DNA from: Verrucomicrobiia bacterium
GTDB taxonomy: Bacteria; Verrucomicrobiota; Verrucomicrobiia; Verrucomicrobiales; DEV007
DNA length: 64,000 nt
NCBI GenBank assembly: GCA_030427505.1
Contig: JAUICH010000003.1
Coordinates: 62,001 to 126,000 of the forward strand
Direction: 5' to 3'
The first letter of the stretch is position 1, and each line of letters opens with the position of its first letter. Below the pieces are notes generated by a model, which was not told the DNA's origin, searched no databases, and worked only from the letters and a program-made list of their open reading frames with translations. The translations under genes were made by a program, and so were the position numbers. This document shows positions 51,786 through 61,407 of the stretch, piece after piece.

Positions 51786-53606
51786 ATGACGAAGGAAGAC
51801 TTGGAACGGCAATCGGAGTTTCTCGCCGTCATCCCGGAAGACTGGGGGACGCGACTGAAGCTGATTGAGGGGTTTCTTGACCACGGAGACGTGGAAGAAG
51901 CGCGCCGTCTTGTCCGGGAATCCCCCGACGATCACCCCGTGCCGCCTGAGGTTCAGTACCGGCTGCACGAATTGTTCAGCCATGCCAACGCCACCGCGCG
52001 CGGAGCGGAAAGCGCGCGTCAGGAAGAGGCAACGGAGGAGACGGGAATCCCGGAAGCGGAGGAAAGCGTGTCTTTCGTGGTTCCCGAGGCGGAGGAAGTA
52101 GCCCCGGCGTATGAGGTGGAGACCGGCTCCATTGTGGATTTGGACTCCGAATATTCTGAGGAGTTTCCAGAAGAGGATAAAGAAGCGCTCCCCGTGGCGG
52201 TCGCGGAGGCCATTGAGGTAACGGATCCAGAGCCAGATGAAGCGCTTCCAGCCGCGAAAGCCATTCCACTGCCGGACGCCATCGCCGAGGAGGTGGCGGA
52301 GTATGAAAGATCTCTCCTGCCACAGGGGCGCCAGAACAATGCTTCACAGAAGATTTCCGCATTGACCATTGCGCTGCTGGCGCACGTCGTCTTCGCGTTT
52401 TTGACCGCGGTCATTTACGTGGCGGTGCAACGTCCTTCCCCGCCGCAGATCGTGGCGGCCCAGGTCGTTCAGGACCGGGACTACACCATCGATCAAAAGG
52501 TCATTCAAAAGGATGCCGATCCCAATGTGGCCAGCGCCTCGGCCCAGCCGGTTTTCGCGCTGAGTTCGATGGCCCCTTCCGATGTGACGGTGCCCGAATT
52601 TGATAAGTCTGAAGTGATAGACGTGACCTCGTCCATGATTGGAGTGGGCGAGCGGGGGATGGGATTGAGTTTCCATGGGGACAATCAGCAGTCGCAGATC
52701 AATTTCTTCGGTATCAGTTCCGGCGGTGACCGGGTGGCCTTCATCATCGATGCCTCGCCCTCCATGCTGGTGGACGAAAAAGGCGGCATGTATGCTTACG
52801 ACCGGGTCAAGGACGAGATTGGTCAGATGCTGGCCGGCCTGAACCGGGGCACGTCCTTTGATATCTACCTCTACCACGGGAAGCGAGTCGCCGCGTTCCG
52901 GAGCAATTTGGTGCCCGCTCTGCCGTCTAATGTTCGGGAAGCCGTGGCCTGGCTCGATCCCTTGAACCGGGACTATGGCGCTCTAGGGCTTGGGAATGAT
53001 TACAGTCTCGTCACGCTGAAGGACGAGATCGAACCCATCAAGAAGACGGAACTTTCCGGTTACACCAAGGCCATTCAGGCGGCTTTGGAACAACGGCCCA
53101 ATGCGATATTCGTGATCGCCAGCGGATACGAGCGTTTGCGGGAAGATCCACCGAAGGACATGAAGCGCACGGGCGGAGCCGCGGATCCTGGTGAAGTCAA
53201 GCGTTGGAACTCGGCGGTGCAACGGACCCGGGCCTGGTTAAAGAAAGAGAACGAGGCCCGAAAAAGCCGTGGCATGGCGCCGAAGGTGGTCGTCAATTTC
53301 AATGCGCTGGTGCGGCAGGTCACCGGACAGGCCCCGCCCCAGGGCGGCGGGGGTGGAGGGATGCGGCCCAAATTCTATGAGCCTCGTGACATTGAGGTGC
53401 ACATCTCAAACGTCGTGAATACCTATTTCGACAGCATGGATCTGCGCCTGCCGTCCATTAACATGGTCGTTTTCGTGGGCGAAGGAGAGAAGATCGGTGA
53501 ATTCGACCGGCACTTTGGAAACATCTCCCGCCGCAACCAGGGAAAGATGAAAATCTTGGAAGGCCTGGCCGCCCTGGAAAACGTCACAGGCAACGCGCCT
53601 AACTGA
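51786..53606 (+). CDS. vWA-like membrane protein, intact MIDAS copy
   Basis: A 606-residue paralog of the preceding gene, 38 bases downstream. The same layout: a helical N-terminus (TKEDLERQSEFLAVIPEDWGTRL), an acidic spacer with glutamate-rich runs, a membrane segment (LTIALLAHVVFAFLTAVIYV), a linker, and a vWA-like domain with FIIDASPSMLVDEKGGM, a D-A-S-P-S metal-dependent adhesion site near residue 321. VKDEIGQMLAGLNRGT is shared with its neighbour and is nearly identical at the DNA level. A glycine-rich loop (PPQGGGGGGM) lies near the C-terminus. Relatives sit near ExbB/ExbD or TonB-type genes in some Verrucomicrobiota, but none is here. Confidence 0.78.
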   Translation: MTKEDLERQSEFLAVIPEDWGTRLKLIEGFLDHGDVEEARRLVRESPDDHPVPPEVQYRLHELFSHANATARGAESARQEEATEETGIPEAEESVSFVVPEAEEVAPAYEVETGSIVDLDSEYSEEFPEEDKEALPVAVAEAIEVTDPEPDEALPAAKAIPLPDAIAEEVAEYERSLLPQGRQNNASQKISALTIALLAHVVFAFLTAVIYVAVQRPSPPQIVAAQVVQDRDYTIDQKVIQKDADPNVASASAQPVFALSSMAPSDVTVPEFDKSEVIDVTSSMIGVGERGMGLSFHGDNQQSQINFFGISSGGDRVAFIIDASPSMLVDEKGGMYAYDRVKDEIGQMLAGLNRGTSFDIYLYHGKRVAAFRSNLVPALPSNVREAVAWLDPLNRDYGALGLGNDYSLVTLKDEIEPIKKTELSGYTKAIQAALEQRPNAIFVIASGYERLREDPPKDMKRTGGAADPGEVKRWNSAVQRTRAWLKKENEARKSRGMAPKVVVNFNALVRQVTGQAPPQGGGGGGMRPKFYEPRDIEVHISNVVNTYFDSMDLRLPSINMVVFVGEGEKIGEFDRHFGNISRRNQGKMKILEGLAALENVTGNAPN

Positions 53607-53615
53607 GCCGCAGCC

Positions 53616-55547
53616 TCAAGGCCGGTTCAGCTTTTCCAGAATGGCGTCCAGATCGTAAACGCAGCCGCCCCAGCTGCCGCCGCTGACGTTCTGCAGCGCC
53701 GCCCACAGGCGGGTGTCAGCCGGAACCTCCGGACTGGCCTCCAGCCGGGGATGCATGGGACGCCCGGTGAATTCCTCCAGATTGCCCACGTAATCCAGGC
53801 TACCCGTCAGGTTGACCGTGTCGATCTCCACCCTGACAAAGTCACCATCACGAAGTTTTCCGATGGGGCCGCCCGCCCAGGCTTCCGGGCTGACGTGCCC
53901 GATACAGGCCCCGGTCGAGACGCCGGAAAAGCGCCCGTCCGTGATTAGGGATACCTGCTTGCCCCAGGAAAGGTGTCTAAGGGCGGAGGTTACCTGCGCG
54001 GTTTCCGGCATGCCACGGCCGATGGGTCCATGACCGAGCAACACCATAATGTCGCCCGCCTTGACCCGGTCGTCCCCTGAGGACTTGATCGCCGCAATGG
54101 CTTCTGGTTCGGAAACGAAGACCCGCACCGGGCCTTCGTGACGGTAGACGCCATCTTCCCCGATCACGCTGGGATCGATGGCGGTGCTCTTGATGACCGC
54201 GCCTTCCGGCGCGAGGTTGCCGCCAGGAAAGGTGACCGTGCTGGTCAACCCGCGCTCCCGGGCCCGTGAGGGAGAGAGGATGACGTTCTCCGGATCGATA
54301 CCGTCCAACTGATGCAGCTTCTCCTTTAGCCGTTTCCGGCGTTCGGATTGCTCCCACCATTCCAGGTTTTCGCCCAGGGTCAGGCCGCCGGCGGTCATCG
54401 CGGACAGATCCAGCAGTCCCAGTTCCCGCAGGTGCAGCATCACTTCCGGCACGCCACCCGCCAGGAAGACTTGCACCGTGGCGTAGCCATGGGGACCATT
54501 CGGAATCACATCCACCAGCCGTGGCACCTGGGCATTCACGCGGCGCCAGTCGTCCACCGTGGGGCGGGGAAGTCCTGCCGCGTGAGCGATCGCGGGCAGG
54601 TGGAGGATGAGGTTCGTGGATCCGCCAAAGGCGGCGTGGGTGACCATGGCGTTTTCCACGGACGCTGAAGTCAGCACCTTCTCGCTCTTGAGACCGGCGC
54701 GGGCCGCTTCCACCAAAGCCGCGGCGGAGCGCCGGGCCAGGTCTTTCCAAATCTCCGCCCCGGAAGGGCTGAGCGCGGCATGAGGAAGCGTCAGGCCCAA
54801 GGCTTCGCCCACCACTTGGCTTGTTGCCGCCGTGCCCAGAAACTGACAGCCGCCGCCCGGCGAACCGCAGGCGCGGCAGGCCAGTTCGGCGGCGCGTTCC
54901 AGGCTGATTTCACCCTGGGCGTAACGGGCGCCGATGGTCTGGATTTTCCCCAGGTCCTCGGCTTCTTCGGAAAGCAAGGTCACGCCCCCTGGCACCAGGA
55001 TCACCGGCAGGTCCCGCGTGCCCGCCAGCGCCATCATGGTGGCGGGAAGGCCTTTGTCACAGGTGGCCACGCCCATCACGCCCTTTCGCGTGGGCAGCGA
55101 GCGGATCAGGCGGCGAAAGATGGTGGCGGCATCGTTCCGGTAGGGCAGGGAATCCAGCATGCCCAGGGTGCCCTGGGTGCGGCCGTCACAGGGGTCGCTG
55201 CAAAACGCGGCAAAGGGTACGCCACCCATGGCGGAAATGACTTCGGCGGCCGCCTCCATGAGCAGGCCCACTTCCCAGTGCCCGGTGTGGTATCCCAAAG
55301 CCACGGGGGAGCCGTCTTCGCGGCGGATGCCGCCTTGGGTGCTCAGGATGAGAAAATCGCCACCGCTCACACCGCCGGGCTTCCAGCCCATCCCGACGTT
55401 CTGGGTCCAGCCAAAGAGATTGCCGCTCGGCTCGGTACGGAGTTGCTCCGGCGCGAAGGGCAGCGAGCCCACTGGGCCCGGCGCCGTGGTGCGGAGGGTG
55501 TAAATCCGCTCGTCCCCTGAGTCCAGCACCGGATTATTCGACTTCAT
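53616..55547 (-). CDS. D-xylonate dehydratase, YjhG/YagF type (IlvD/Edd family)
   Basis: A 643-residue sugar-acid dehydratase. The N-terminus [20 protein letters not shown] and [15 protein letters not shown] matches the YjhG/YagF branch, whose E. coli members dehydrate D-xylonate to 2-keto-3-deoxy-D-xylonate. Iron-sulfur and active-site regions: [32 protein letters not shown] and [16 protein letters not shown] provide cluster cysteines, and [20 protein letters not shown] the catalytic Ser. It is probably cytoplasmic. It overlaps the FAH-family gene by 14 bases, and a GntP permease diverges upstream. The start at MKSNNPVL is used because the longer frame is unconserved. Confidence 0.9.
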   Translation of the reverse strand: MKSNNPVLDSGDERIYTLRTTAPGPVGSLPFAPEQLRTEPSGNLFGWTQNVGMGWKPGGVSGGDFLILSTQGGIRREDGSPVALGYHTGHWEVGLLMEAAAEVISAMGGVPFAAFCSDPCDGRTQGTLGMLDSLPYRNDAATIFRRLIRSLPTRKGVMGVATCDKGLPATMMALAGTRDLPVILVPGGVTLLSEEAEDLGKIQTIGARYAQGEISLERAAELACRACGSPGGGCQFLGTAATSQVVGEALGLTLPHAALSPSGAEIWKDLARRSAAALVEAARAGLKSEKVLTSASVENAMVTHAAFGGSTNLILHLPAIAHAAGLPRPTVDDWRRVNAQVPRLVDVIPNGPHGYATVQVFLAGGVPEVMLHLRELGLLDLSAMTAGGLTLGENLEWWEQSERRKRLKEKLHQLDGIDPENVILSPSRARERGLTSTVTFPGGNLAPEGAVIKSTAIDPSVIGEDGVYRHEGPVRVFVSEPEAIAAIKSSGDDRVKAGDIMVLLGHGPIGRGMPETAQVTSALRHLSWGKQVSLITDGRFSGVSTGACIGHVSPEAWAGGPIGKLRDGDFVRVEIDTVNLTGSLDYVGNLEEFTGRPMHPRLEASPEVPADTRLWAALQNVSGGSWGGCVYDLDAILEKLNRP

Positions 55548-56367
55548 TTCGCAGGGTGCCGAGGTTGTCGATGGAAATGGAAACGATGTCGCCAGACCGG
55601 AGGGTGAACTCCGGCGGAGGGACAATGCCGGTGCCGGTCATGAGCAGGGCGCCCTCCGGAAACTCGTTGTCCCGGAAGAGGAACTCCGCCAGTTCTTCAA
55701 AGCGGCGCTTGATCTGGCTGACTTGGGTCTCGCCGGTAAACGCGACTTTCCCATCCCGCGCGATCTCCAGCGAAATGGCCGTCTCCGGCGCCGGTGGGTT
55801 CATCAGGATCAGTCCGGGTCCCACGGCACAGGAGCCACGATAGACTTTTGCCTGGGGCAGGTAGAGCGGATTCTCCCCTTCGATACTGCGGGAACTCATG
55901 TCGTTCCCGATGGTGTAGCCGAAAACGTCTCCACCTGAATTGATGGCGAGGGTCAGTTCGGGTTCCGGCACGTCCCAGTCAGAATCCGAACGGACGCAGA
56001 CCTTGTGCAAGTGACCGCGGGCCCGGCGGGCGGTGGCCTTCATAAACAGCTCCGGCCGTTCCGCTTCGTACACTTTGTCGTAAAAGATATCGCCACCCGC
56101 CTTCTCGGCTTCCTCCATCCGGGCTTCCCGGCTGCGGAAGTAGGTGACGCCAGCGGCCCAGATCTCCTGGTTCTCGACGGGAGGGAGCAGGGGAGTCGTC
56201 TCCAGGTCCAGCGGTCCGGTTTCCTCCGCGCTGGCGAGCACTTCCTCAACCCAGGCGGCGGGGTCTCGGCTTTGAAAGAGACCATCCAGCGAGAAGATAT
56301 CCGCCTGAAACCATTGGCCGTCTTTTACGATTGTGTAGTGAGTGGGGGTCCGATAGAGTCCGGTCAT
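55534..56367 (-). CDS. FAH-family 2-keto-3-deoxypentonate dehydratase candidate
   Basis: A 277-residue fumarylacetoacetate-hydrolase-superfamily protein. [40 protein letters not shown] and [16 protein letters not shown] are close to 2-keto-3-deoxy-D-arabinonate dehydratases of the Weimberg-type pentose pathway, with metal ligands E-x-E in [11 protein letters not shown] and D in [14 protein letters not shown]. The reaction would convert 2-keto-3-deoxypentonate to 2,5-dioxopentanoate. It is the first gene of the pair and its stop overlaps the YjhG-type dehydratase start, a strong operon signal. Function is inferred from family and neighbours. Confidence 0.82.
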   Translation of the reverse strand: MTGLYRTPTHYTIVKDGQWFQADIFSLDGLFQSRDPAAWVEEVLASAEETGPLDLETTPLLPPVENQEIWAAGVTYFRSREARMEEAEKAGGDIFYDKVYEAERPELFMKATARRARGHLHKVCVRSDSDWDVPEPELTLAINSGGDVFGYTIGNDMSSRSIEGENPLYLPQAKVYRGSCAVGPGLILMNPPAPETAISLEIARDGKVAFTGETQVSQIKRRFEELAEFLFRDNEFPEGALLMTGTGIVPPPEFTLRSGDIVSISIDNLGTLRNEVE

Positions 56368-56453
56368 TTCCCGCCCATTGTAGCCGGAATGTCAGGCAAC
56401 GCCAGCAGGGAAGAAGCGATTAACCACCCACCCGGATACCCCCTTTTGGAAGA

Positions 56454-58025
56454 ATGGATGTAGTCAACGCCCTCTCGCCCGTGCTGGCCCAGGCCTCCAC
56501 CGGCGGTCCCTCTCTCGCTTACCTCATTGGCCTGCTGATCGCGGGCATCGCTTTTCTTCTGGTCTTGATCCTGGCCCTGCGCATTCAGGCCTTCATTGCC
56601 CTGATCATGGCCAGCATCTTCGTGGCCATCGGCAGCGTTTACACGCCCGGCATGCCGGAGGAAAGCCGCCTCTCCTTTCCCCAGATCGGGCAGACCATCA
56701 TCGATGGCATGGGCAGCGCCCTCGGTTTCATCGCCACCATCATCGGGCTGGGCGCGATTTTTGGGGCTTTGTTAGAGCATTCCGGCGGCGCAAAGAGCCT
56801 GGCGCGAACGCTCCTGAAGTTCTTTGGAGAAAAGCGGGCCTCCTGGGCCATGCTGGTGACGGGCTTTATCATTTCCATTCCCGTCTTCTTCGACGTCGGC
56901 CTTGTCATTGTGGCGCCGCTCCTGTTTGCCCTGTCCAAGAGCACCAAGAAATCCCTGCTCTGCTTTGGGCTGCCGCTGATTGCCGGGATGGGGGTGACCC
57001 ATGCCTTCGTCCCGCCCACGCCCGGGCCCGTGGCGGTGGCGCAGTTCCTGGACGTCAGCCTGGGGCACGTCATCCTCTACGGCGTCATCGTCGGCATTCC
57101 GACTGCTATCATTGCGGGCCCTCTTCTGGGGACCTTCTTCGCCAATCGCCTCTATATTGAGGTGCCGAAGATCATCGAGGAACAACAGGAAGCCGTGGAG
57201 CACGATGAAGGCTCGCTCCCGTCCTTCGGACTCATCGCGCTCATCATCGGATTGCCGATCGTGTTGATTCTCTCTGGCACTCTGGTGGAACAATCCATTG
57301 CCTCCGGCTTGGACAAAGCCGCCATCCAGGCACAAGCACAGGCCGCGATGTCTCCGGACTTGAGCGGCCAGGCATTGCAGGAAGCCATGGCCAAAGAAGT
57401 GGCGGGCATTCGGAAGGTGGAACTGAAGAGTGCCCTCTCCAGCGCGCCGTTTCCGCTGCAATTTCTCTACTTCCTGGGGCACCCCGTCATCGCCCTCCTG
57501 GTCGCGACCTTGATGGCGCTCTACTTCCTGGGCACCCGGCGTGGGGTTTCCAAAGATGTGCTGGTGGAACTCAGCACCCGGGCCCTGGGACCCGCCGGGA
57601 TCATCATTCTCATCACGGGGGCGGGGGGCGTTTTCAAGCAAGTCCTGGGCGCCAGCGGCATCAGTGACGCCTTGAAAACGCTGTTCGAAGGGTCGGGCGT
57701 CCCGCCGCTGGTGTTGGCCTACATCTTTGCCCTTCTGGTCCGCGTGGCCCAGGGTTCCGCCACCGTGGCCATGATGACAGCCGCCGGTCTCATGACGGGG
57801 ATCGTCCAGGGGATGGGCCTGTCCCAACCCCAGTTGGCCCTGATCGTCATCGCCATTGCCGCCGGAGCGACCACGCTTTCGCATGTAAACGACAGCGGCT
57901 TTTGGATGGTCAGCCGCTACCTGGGCATGACCGAGAAGCAGACGCTCAAGACCTGGACCGTCATGTCCACCGTCATCTCCCTGGTTGGCTTTGCCTTGGC
58001 CTGGCTGCTCAGCCTGTTTGTGTAG
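56454..58025 (+). CDS. GntP-family sugar-acid permease
   Basis: A 523-residue gluconate:H+ symporter-family (GntP) transporter with about 12 membrane helices, for example LAYLIGLLIAGIAFLLVLIL and ISIPVFFDVGLVIVAPLLFA. The signatures PLIAGMGVTHAFVPPTPGPV, ITGAGGVFKQVLGASG and ATTLSHVNDSGFWMVSRYLG are typical, and a hydrophilic loop (about residues 240-330) is longer than in E. coli members. It diverges from the FAH-dehydratase operon with 86 bases between starts, so it probably imports D-xylonate or a related sugar acid. A ribosome binding site (GGAAG) precedes the ATG. In E. coli, YjhG is next to the GntP-type YjhF. Confidence 0.92.
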   Translation: MDVVNALSPVLAQASTGGPSLAYLIGLLIAGIAFLLVLILALRIQAFIALIMASIFVAIGSVYTPGMPEESRLSFPQIGQTIIDGMGSALGFIATIIGLGAIFGALLEHSGGAKSLARTLLKFFGEKRASWAMLVTGFIISIPVFFDVGLVIVAPLLFALSKSTKKSLLCFGLPLIAGMGVTHAFVPPTPGPVAVAQFLDVSLGHVILYGVIVGIPTAIIAGPLLGTFFANRLYIEVPKIIEEQQEAVEHDEGSLPSFGLIALIIGLPIVLILSGTLVEQSIASGLDKAAIQAQAQAAMSPDLSGQALQEAMAKEVAGIRKVELKSALSSAPFPLQFLYFLGHPVIALLVATLMALYFLGTRRGVSKDVLVELSTRALGPAGIIILITGAGGVFKQVLGASGISDALKTLFEGSGVPPLVLAYIFALLVRVAQGSATVAMMTAAGLMTGIVQGMGLSQPQLALIVIAIAAGATTLSHVNDSGFWMVSRYLGMTEKQTLKTWTVMSTVISLVGFALAWLLSLFV

Positions 58026-58221
58026 GCGGTTGAGAGGCAGTGGGGAAGGGGGCGCTTCTTCTCGCGCTTCCAGTAGGAGAAAATGCCCGGGCACAAGGTT
58101 TCCTGGGAGTCTGTCAGGGAACTCGCAAATGTTTTTCCGGGGGCCTTTCCGCCGGGCGGTTCGTAATCATTGGTAGGCTCACCAGGATCGTCCCCACCTG
58201 GTGCTGGCAACTTACCTCCCC

Positions 58222-59022
58222 ATGTGTTTGCAGCGGCTTTCGTTTTCTTATTTCTCAAGGCAGACCTTGGTTGCCGTGTTAGGCAGCATCGGTCTGGCGT
58301 CCTTCACCGCGGTCGTCCGCGCGGAGGAAGAAGCCGAGACCGAGGCTGAAGTCGCGACGATCCAGCCCGAAGACCTGGCGGAGTTCGGAGCGCAGCCCTT
58401 GGAGATTCAGCACATGATCCGCGAGGCCCTGGATCTGACCTCTCAGGAGCTGACCTACCGTTTTGGTTCTCACTCCCCAGAGAATGGGGGCATGGACTGT
58501 TCCGGCACGGTCTACTGCGTGCTTCAGCGGTTGGAACTGAAGGGCGTGCCGCGTTCGTCCTACGCCATGTTCCAATGGGCCGAAGCCCGGGGCGTGCTTC
58601 ACAAAGTGGTCGATCCCGTCAGCCTGAAAGATCCCGTGTTTGACGGGTTGAAACCGGGCGACCTGCTTTTCTGGACGGGAACCTATGCCACGGTCGATCG
58701 CGATCCGCCGATCTCCCATGTCATGGTCTATCTGGGCACCCTGAAGGAAGATGGCCGCCCCGTCATCTTCGGCGCCAGCGACGGGCGCTACTACCGGGGC
58801 AAACGCATTCGTGGCGTGAGTGTCTTTGACTTTCGGTTGCCCCGCGAAGGTTCCACCGCGGAGTTCGTCGCCTACGGGCCGGTTCCCGGCCTGGTCCCCG
58901 ATCCGCCGAAACCGTCTCCGGAAATGATGTGGCAGGGTTCCGCGGTCGCCGCCCTGAGCGGAGCGACTTCAGGCTATCTCGCGGGCTACTTTGTTGGTTT
59001 GATGGCCGGGTTGGGAAACTGA
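58222..59022 (+). CDS. Secreted NlpC/P60-like peptidase
   Basis: A 266-residue NlpC/P60-type protein. An N-terminal signal (MCLQRLSFSYFSRQTLVAVL, ending near FTAVVRAEEE) is followed by a helix, then YRFGSHSPENGGMDCSGTVY with the nucleophile Cys near residue 93, a central RSSYAMFQWAEARG, PGDLLFWTG, and ISHVMVYLGTL with the catalytic His. The last 30 residues (VAALSGATSGYLAGYFVGLM) are hydrophobic, possibly an outer-membrane or membrane anchor. It likely cuts peptidoglycan stem peptides. A GTG seven codons upstream is an alternative start. Confidence 0.85.
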   Translation: MCLQRLSFSYFSRQTLVAVLGSIGLASFTAVVRAEEEAETEAEVATIQPEDLAEFGAQPLEIQHMIREALDLTSQELTYRFGSHSPENGGMDCSGTVYCVLQRLELKGVPRSSYAMFQWAEARGVLHKVVDPVSLKDPVFDGLKPGDLLFWTGTYATVDRDPPISHVMVYLGTLKEDGRPVIFGASDGRYYRGKRIRGVSVFDFRLPREGSTAEFVAYGPVPGLVPDPPKPSPEMMWQGSAVAALSGATSGYLAGYFVGLMAGLGN

Positions 59023-59063
59023 AGGCTTTGCAGCCCGGAGGAACCTGTTTCCGAACCTGCTGC

Positions 59064-61217
59064 CTATTCGCTCTCACCGGAGGGAACGGGTTCTCTTGTC
59101 TCGAACTGCTTGGGCTCCCAGCCGAGGGTTTCGATGGTCTTTTCGGTGTATTCCCAATCTCCGGGTTGGTCCGTGTAGAGACGCACCATGCTCCGTTCCG
59201 CCGCCATGGTGACGGCCTGCGGCGTGTCCAGGTAGCGCATGACATTCAGGTAGTAGGGACCTTCGCGGTGGCTCGCGGGAAGGCCATGCAGGTCCAGGCG
59301 GTGAATCTGCGGTTCGTGCAGGGACGCATAGAGGGTATTACCCGCCATGGTGCCGGAGGATTGAAGCCAGAGATTGACTTCCGACATTCCCTCAATGCTG
59401 CGCAAGGCCTGAATCGCCCGGCGAATGTCCCAGGTCTGCATGCTGTCCAGGGTTTGGCCGAGAAGGAGGAAGCGGCGCAGGATGTGGGTGCGCTCCTTCG
59501 CATCGTCCGTCCACGCCGTGGGGCCGATGCCTCGCGGACAGACGTAAGCCATCGCCCATTTCTGGCTGTCATACATGCGCTTTTCCAGACCGAACGCTTT
59601 CTTGTTCAGCTCGGGAAGCGTTTCGCCTTCGAAGGCCTTGGGGAACGCGGCGCCAACATCGCCCAGGAAGCTGTTCCAGTCTTCCTCTTCCAGGGCGTTC
59701 AGCACCGCCAGGTCCAGTTCGGCAAGTGCCAGCCCTTCGCGGTGGACCAGGTAGAGACGCAGTTCGTAGGGCGACTGACTTAGGAAACTGTAGCGTGTCA
59801 GAGTGATGCCGTCCGTGGTCTGTTCGGCGATCTTGGTGAGATTCAGTTCCTCGGGCTTGTTCGGCCAGCCACGGAAAGCTTTTGCCTTCAGTTCGTGCAT
59901 CCACTCGTCGCGCTGAGTGGCCCATTCGCCCTGGGTAGCCGGAGGGGCGGGGGCTTTGGCGACGCGGGTGAACGTTTCGTCGATGGTGGTGTTCTTTTCG
60001 TCTTTTGGAAGACCGTCCGGAAACACCTGTAGTTGGGTGGGTTCCAGCAGCTTGGTAGCGGCCAGCTCGAAGGTGTCGGTGGGCTCTTTGCCTTTCAGGA
60101 ACCTCTCGAACCAATGGAAGGCTGGCACCCGCAGCGGTTGGGTGTCTTTGTGAGGGCCTTCCACGATGCACAGGCCAATGTGGTCCTCCGCGCCCAGTAG
60201 GGAATATACCCGCCGGGCCTTGGTGTAAACATCCACCACGCCATCCAGCGGGAAAATGCGGTCCTTGTCCGTGTTCGCAATCAGCAGCGGACGCGGCGCC
60301 ACCAGGGCGGCGATCATCGGATAGTCCCAGCGGTAGGTGTTCACCTGATACATGCAGTCGCAGTGGCCCTCCACGCAGCCATCCACTACGTGATTGTGCA
60401 GGCTGGTGATGCCCGCCACCGGCACCGCCACCTGGATGCGTTCGTCCAGCGCCGCGATCCACCAACTATATGCGCCTCCACCGGAGCGGCCCGTGACACC
60501 CATGCGCTTCGCATCCACCTCCGGCCGCGTCTCCAGGTAGTCCAGAGCCCGAATGCAGTTCCAGGCTTCCACGCCCGCTGAGGTGTAACCCCGGGCCGGC
60601 CACCACCAGCGGTCATAACGGTGCGTGCCGTGATGAATGCCTTCAATCTCTCCCATCTGCAGGGTGTCAATCGTCAAGCAGACATAGCCCATCCGGGCAA
60701 ACCATTCGCCGTGATGCTGGTAGGACGTTTTGTTTCCATAACTGACGCCGTCTTTCTTTGCCGCGCCGTGCCCGCATACATAGAGGATGGTGGGGGCGGG
60801 GCCTTCCACGTTCTTCGGCAAGTAAAGGTTCCCGGTAACGTAGAGGCCGGGTCTGGACTGAAAGTGAAGATTTTCCACCGTGAAATCTTCCTGCTCCACC
60901 TTGCCCGTGATGACCGGTTTCAGTTCGGTCCGTTTCGGTAGGGGTTGAAGGCCCAGCATTTCAAAGAGCTGCCGCCGGTAGTTGTCTTTCTTGGCCTCCC
61001 AGTCTTCCTTTGTCTGGATGTCCGCCAGGGTCCGGTTGGTCAGGCGCTTGGTTTCCTTGGCGAAGTATTCCGCCAGCAAGGCATCGCCCGGTTTCGGGTC
61101 GGTGGGAATGTCTTTAAAGCCGTTCTGGGCCCGTAGCTGGCCACAGGTGACCGCCACTGCCAGCAGGACGATCCACCGTGAAAGCGCCGGCATCGAAAGG
61201 GGGGGAAGGGGATTCAT
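59064..61217 (-). CDS. Secreted double alpha/beta-hydrolase (acetylxylan-esterase-like)
   Basis: A 717-residue secreted esterase. After a signal peptide (PALSRWIVLLAVAVTCGQLR), the N-terminal half is an AXE1/dienelactone-type hydrolase: TILYVCGHGAAKKDGVSYG, TIDTLQMGEIEGIHHGTH, nucleophile elbow MGVTGRSGGGAYSWW (Ser near 243), DKDRIFPLDGVVDV and a catalytic His after HIGLCIVEGPHKD. The C-terminal half (about 470-700) looks like a second hydrolase fold with QSSGTMAGN in place of the elbow and is probably non-catalytic. The substrate is likely an acylated polysaccharide. It is convergent with the NlpC/P60 gene. The ATG before PLPPLSMP is used; another lies eight codons later. Confidence 0.82.
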   Translation of the reverse strand: MNPLPPLSMPALSRWIVLLAVAVTCGQLRAQNGFKDIPTDPKPGDALLAEYFAKETKRLTNRTLADIQTKEDWEAKKDNYRRQLFEMLGLQPLPKRTELKPVITGKVEQEDFTVENLHFQSRPGLYVTGNLYLPKNVEGPAPTILYVCGHGAAKKDGVSYGNKTSYQHHGEWFARMGYVCLTIDTLQMGEIEGIHHGTHRYDRWWWPARGYTSAGVEAWNCIRALDYLETRPEVDAKRMGVTGRSGGGAYSWWIAALDERIQVAVPVAGITSLHNHVVDGCVEGHCDCMYQVNTYRWDYPMIAALVAPRPLLIANTDKDRIFPLDGVVDVYTKARRVYSLLGAEDHIGLCIVEGPHKDTQPLRVPAFHWFERFLKGKEPTDTFELAATKLLEPTQLQVFPDGLPKDEKNTTIDETFTRVAKAPAPPATQGEWATQRDEWMHELKAKAFRGWPNKPEELNLTKIAEQTTDGITLTRYSFLSQSPYELRLYLVHREGLALAELDLAVLNALEEEDWNSFLGDVGAAFPKAFEGETLPELNKKAFGLEKRMYDSQKWAMAYVCPRGIGPTAWTDDAKERTHILRRFLLLGQTLDSMQTWDIRRAIQALRSIEGMSEVNLWLQSSGTMAGNTLYASLHEPQIHRLDLHGLPASHREGPYYLNVMRYLDTPQAVTMAAERSMVRLYTDQPGDWEYTEKTIETLGWEPKQFETREPVPSGESE

Positions 61218-61407
61218 ACCGCTACTCGTAGCCAAGCAGAGGGAACACGCCAAGCGCTAAGATAAATAGGCCACCACATGGCGAGTTTGGTTGCGCTGGG
61301 GTGGCGCGGAACGGTGCCCGGAGTCCCTGATCGGAGTGAAGCTCAAACTCTTTAAAAGTATTAAGCTATGGAAATTACTGAAAGATTGACTAATCTTCGG
61401 TAAGCCC

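Noticed and set aside
56772-58094. Long minus-strand frame opposite the GntP permease
   Set aside because: The plus frame is a full GntP transporter; the minus frame is low-complexity and charged, with no membrane pattern.
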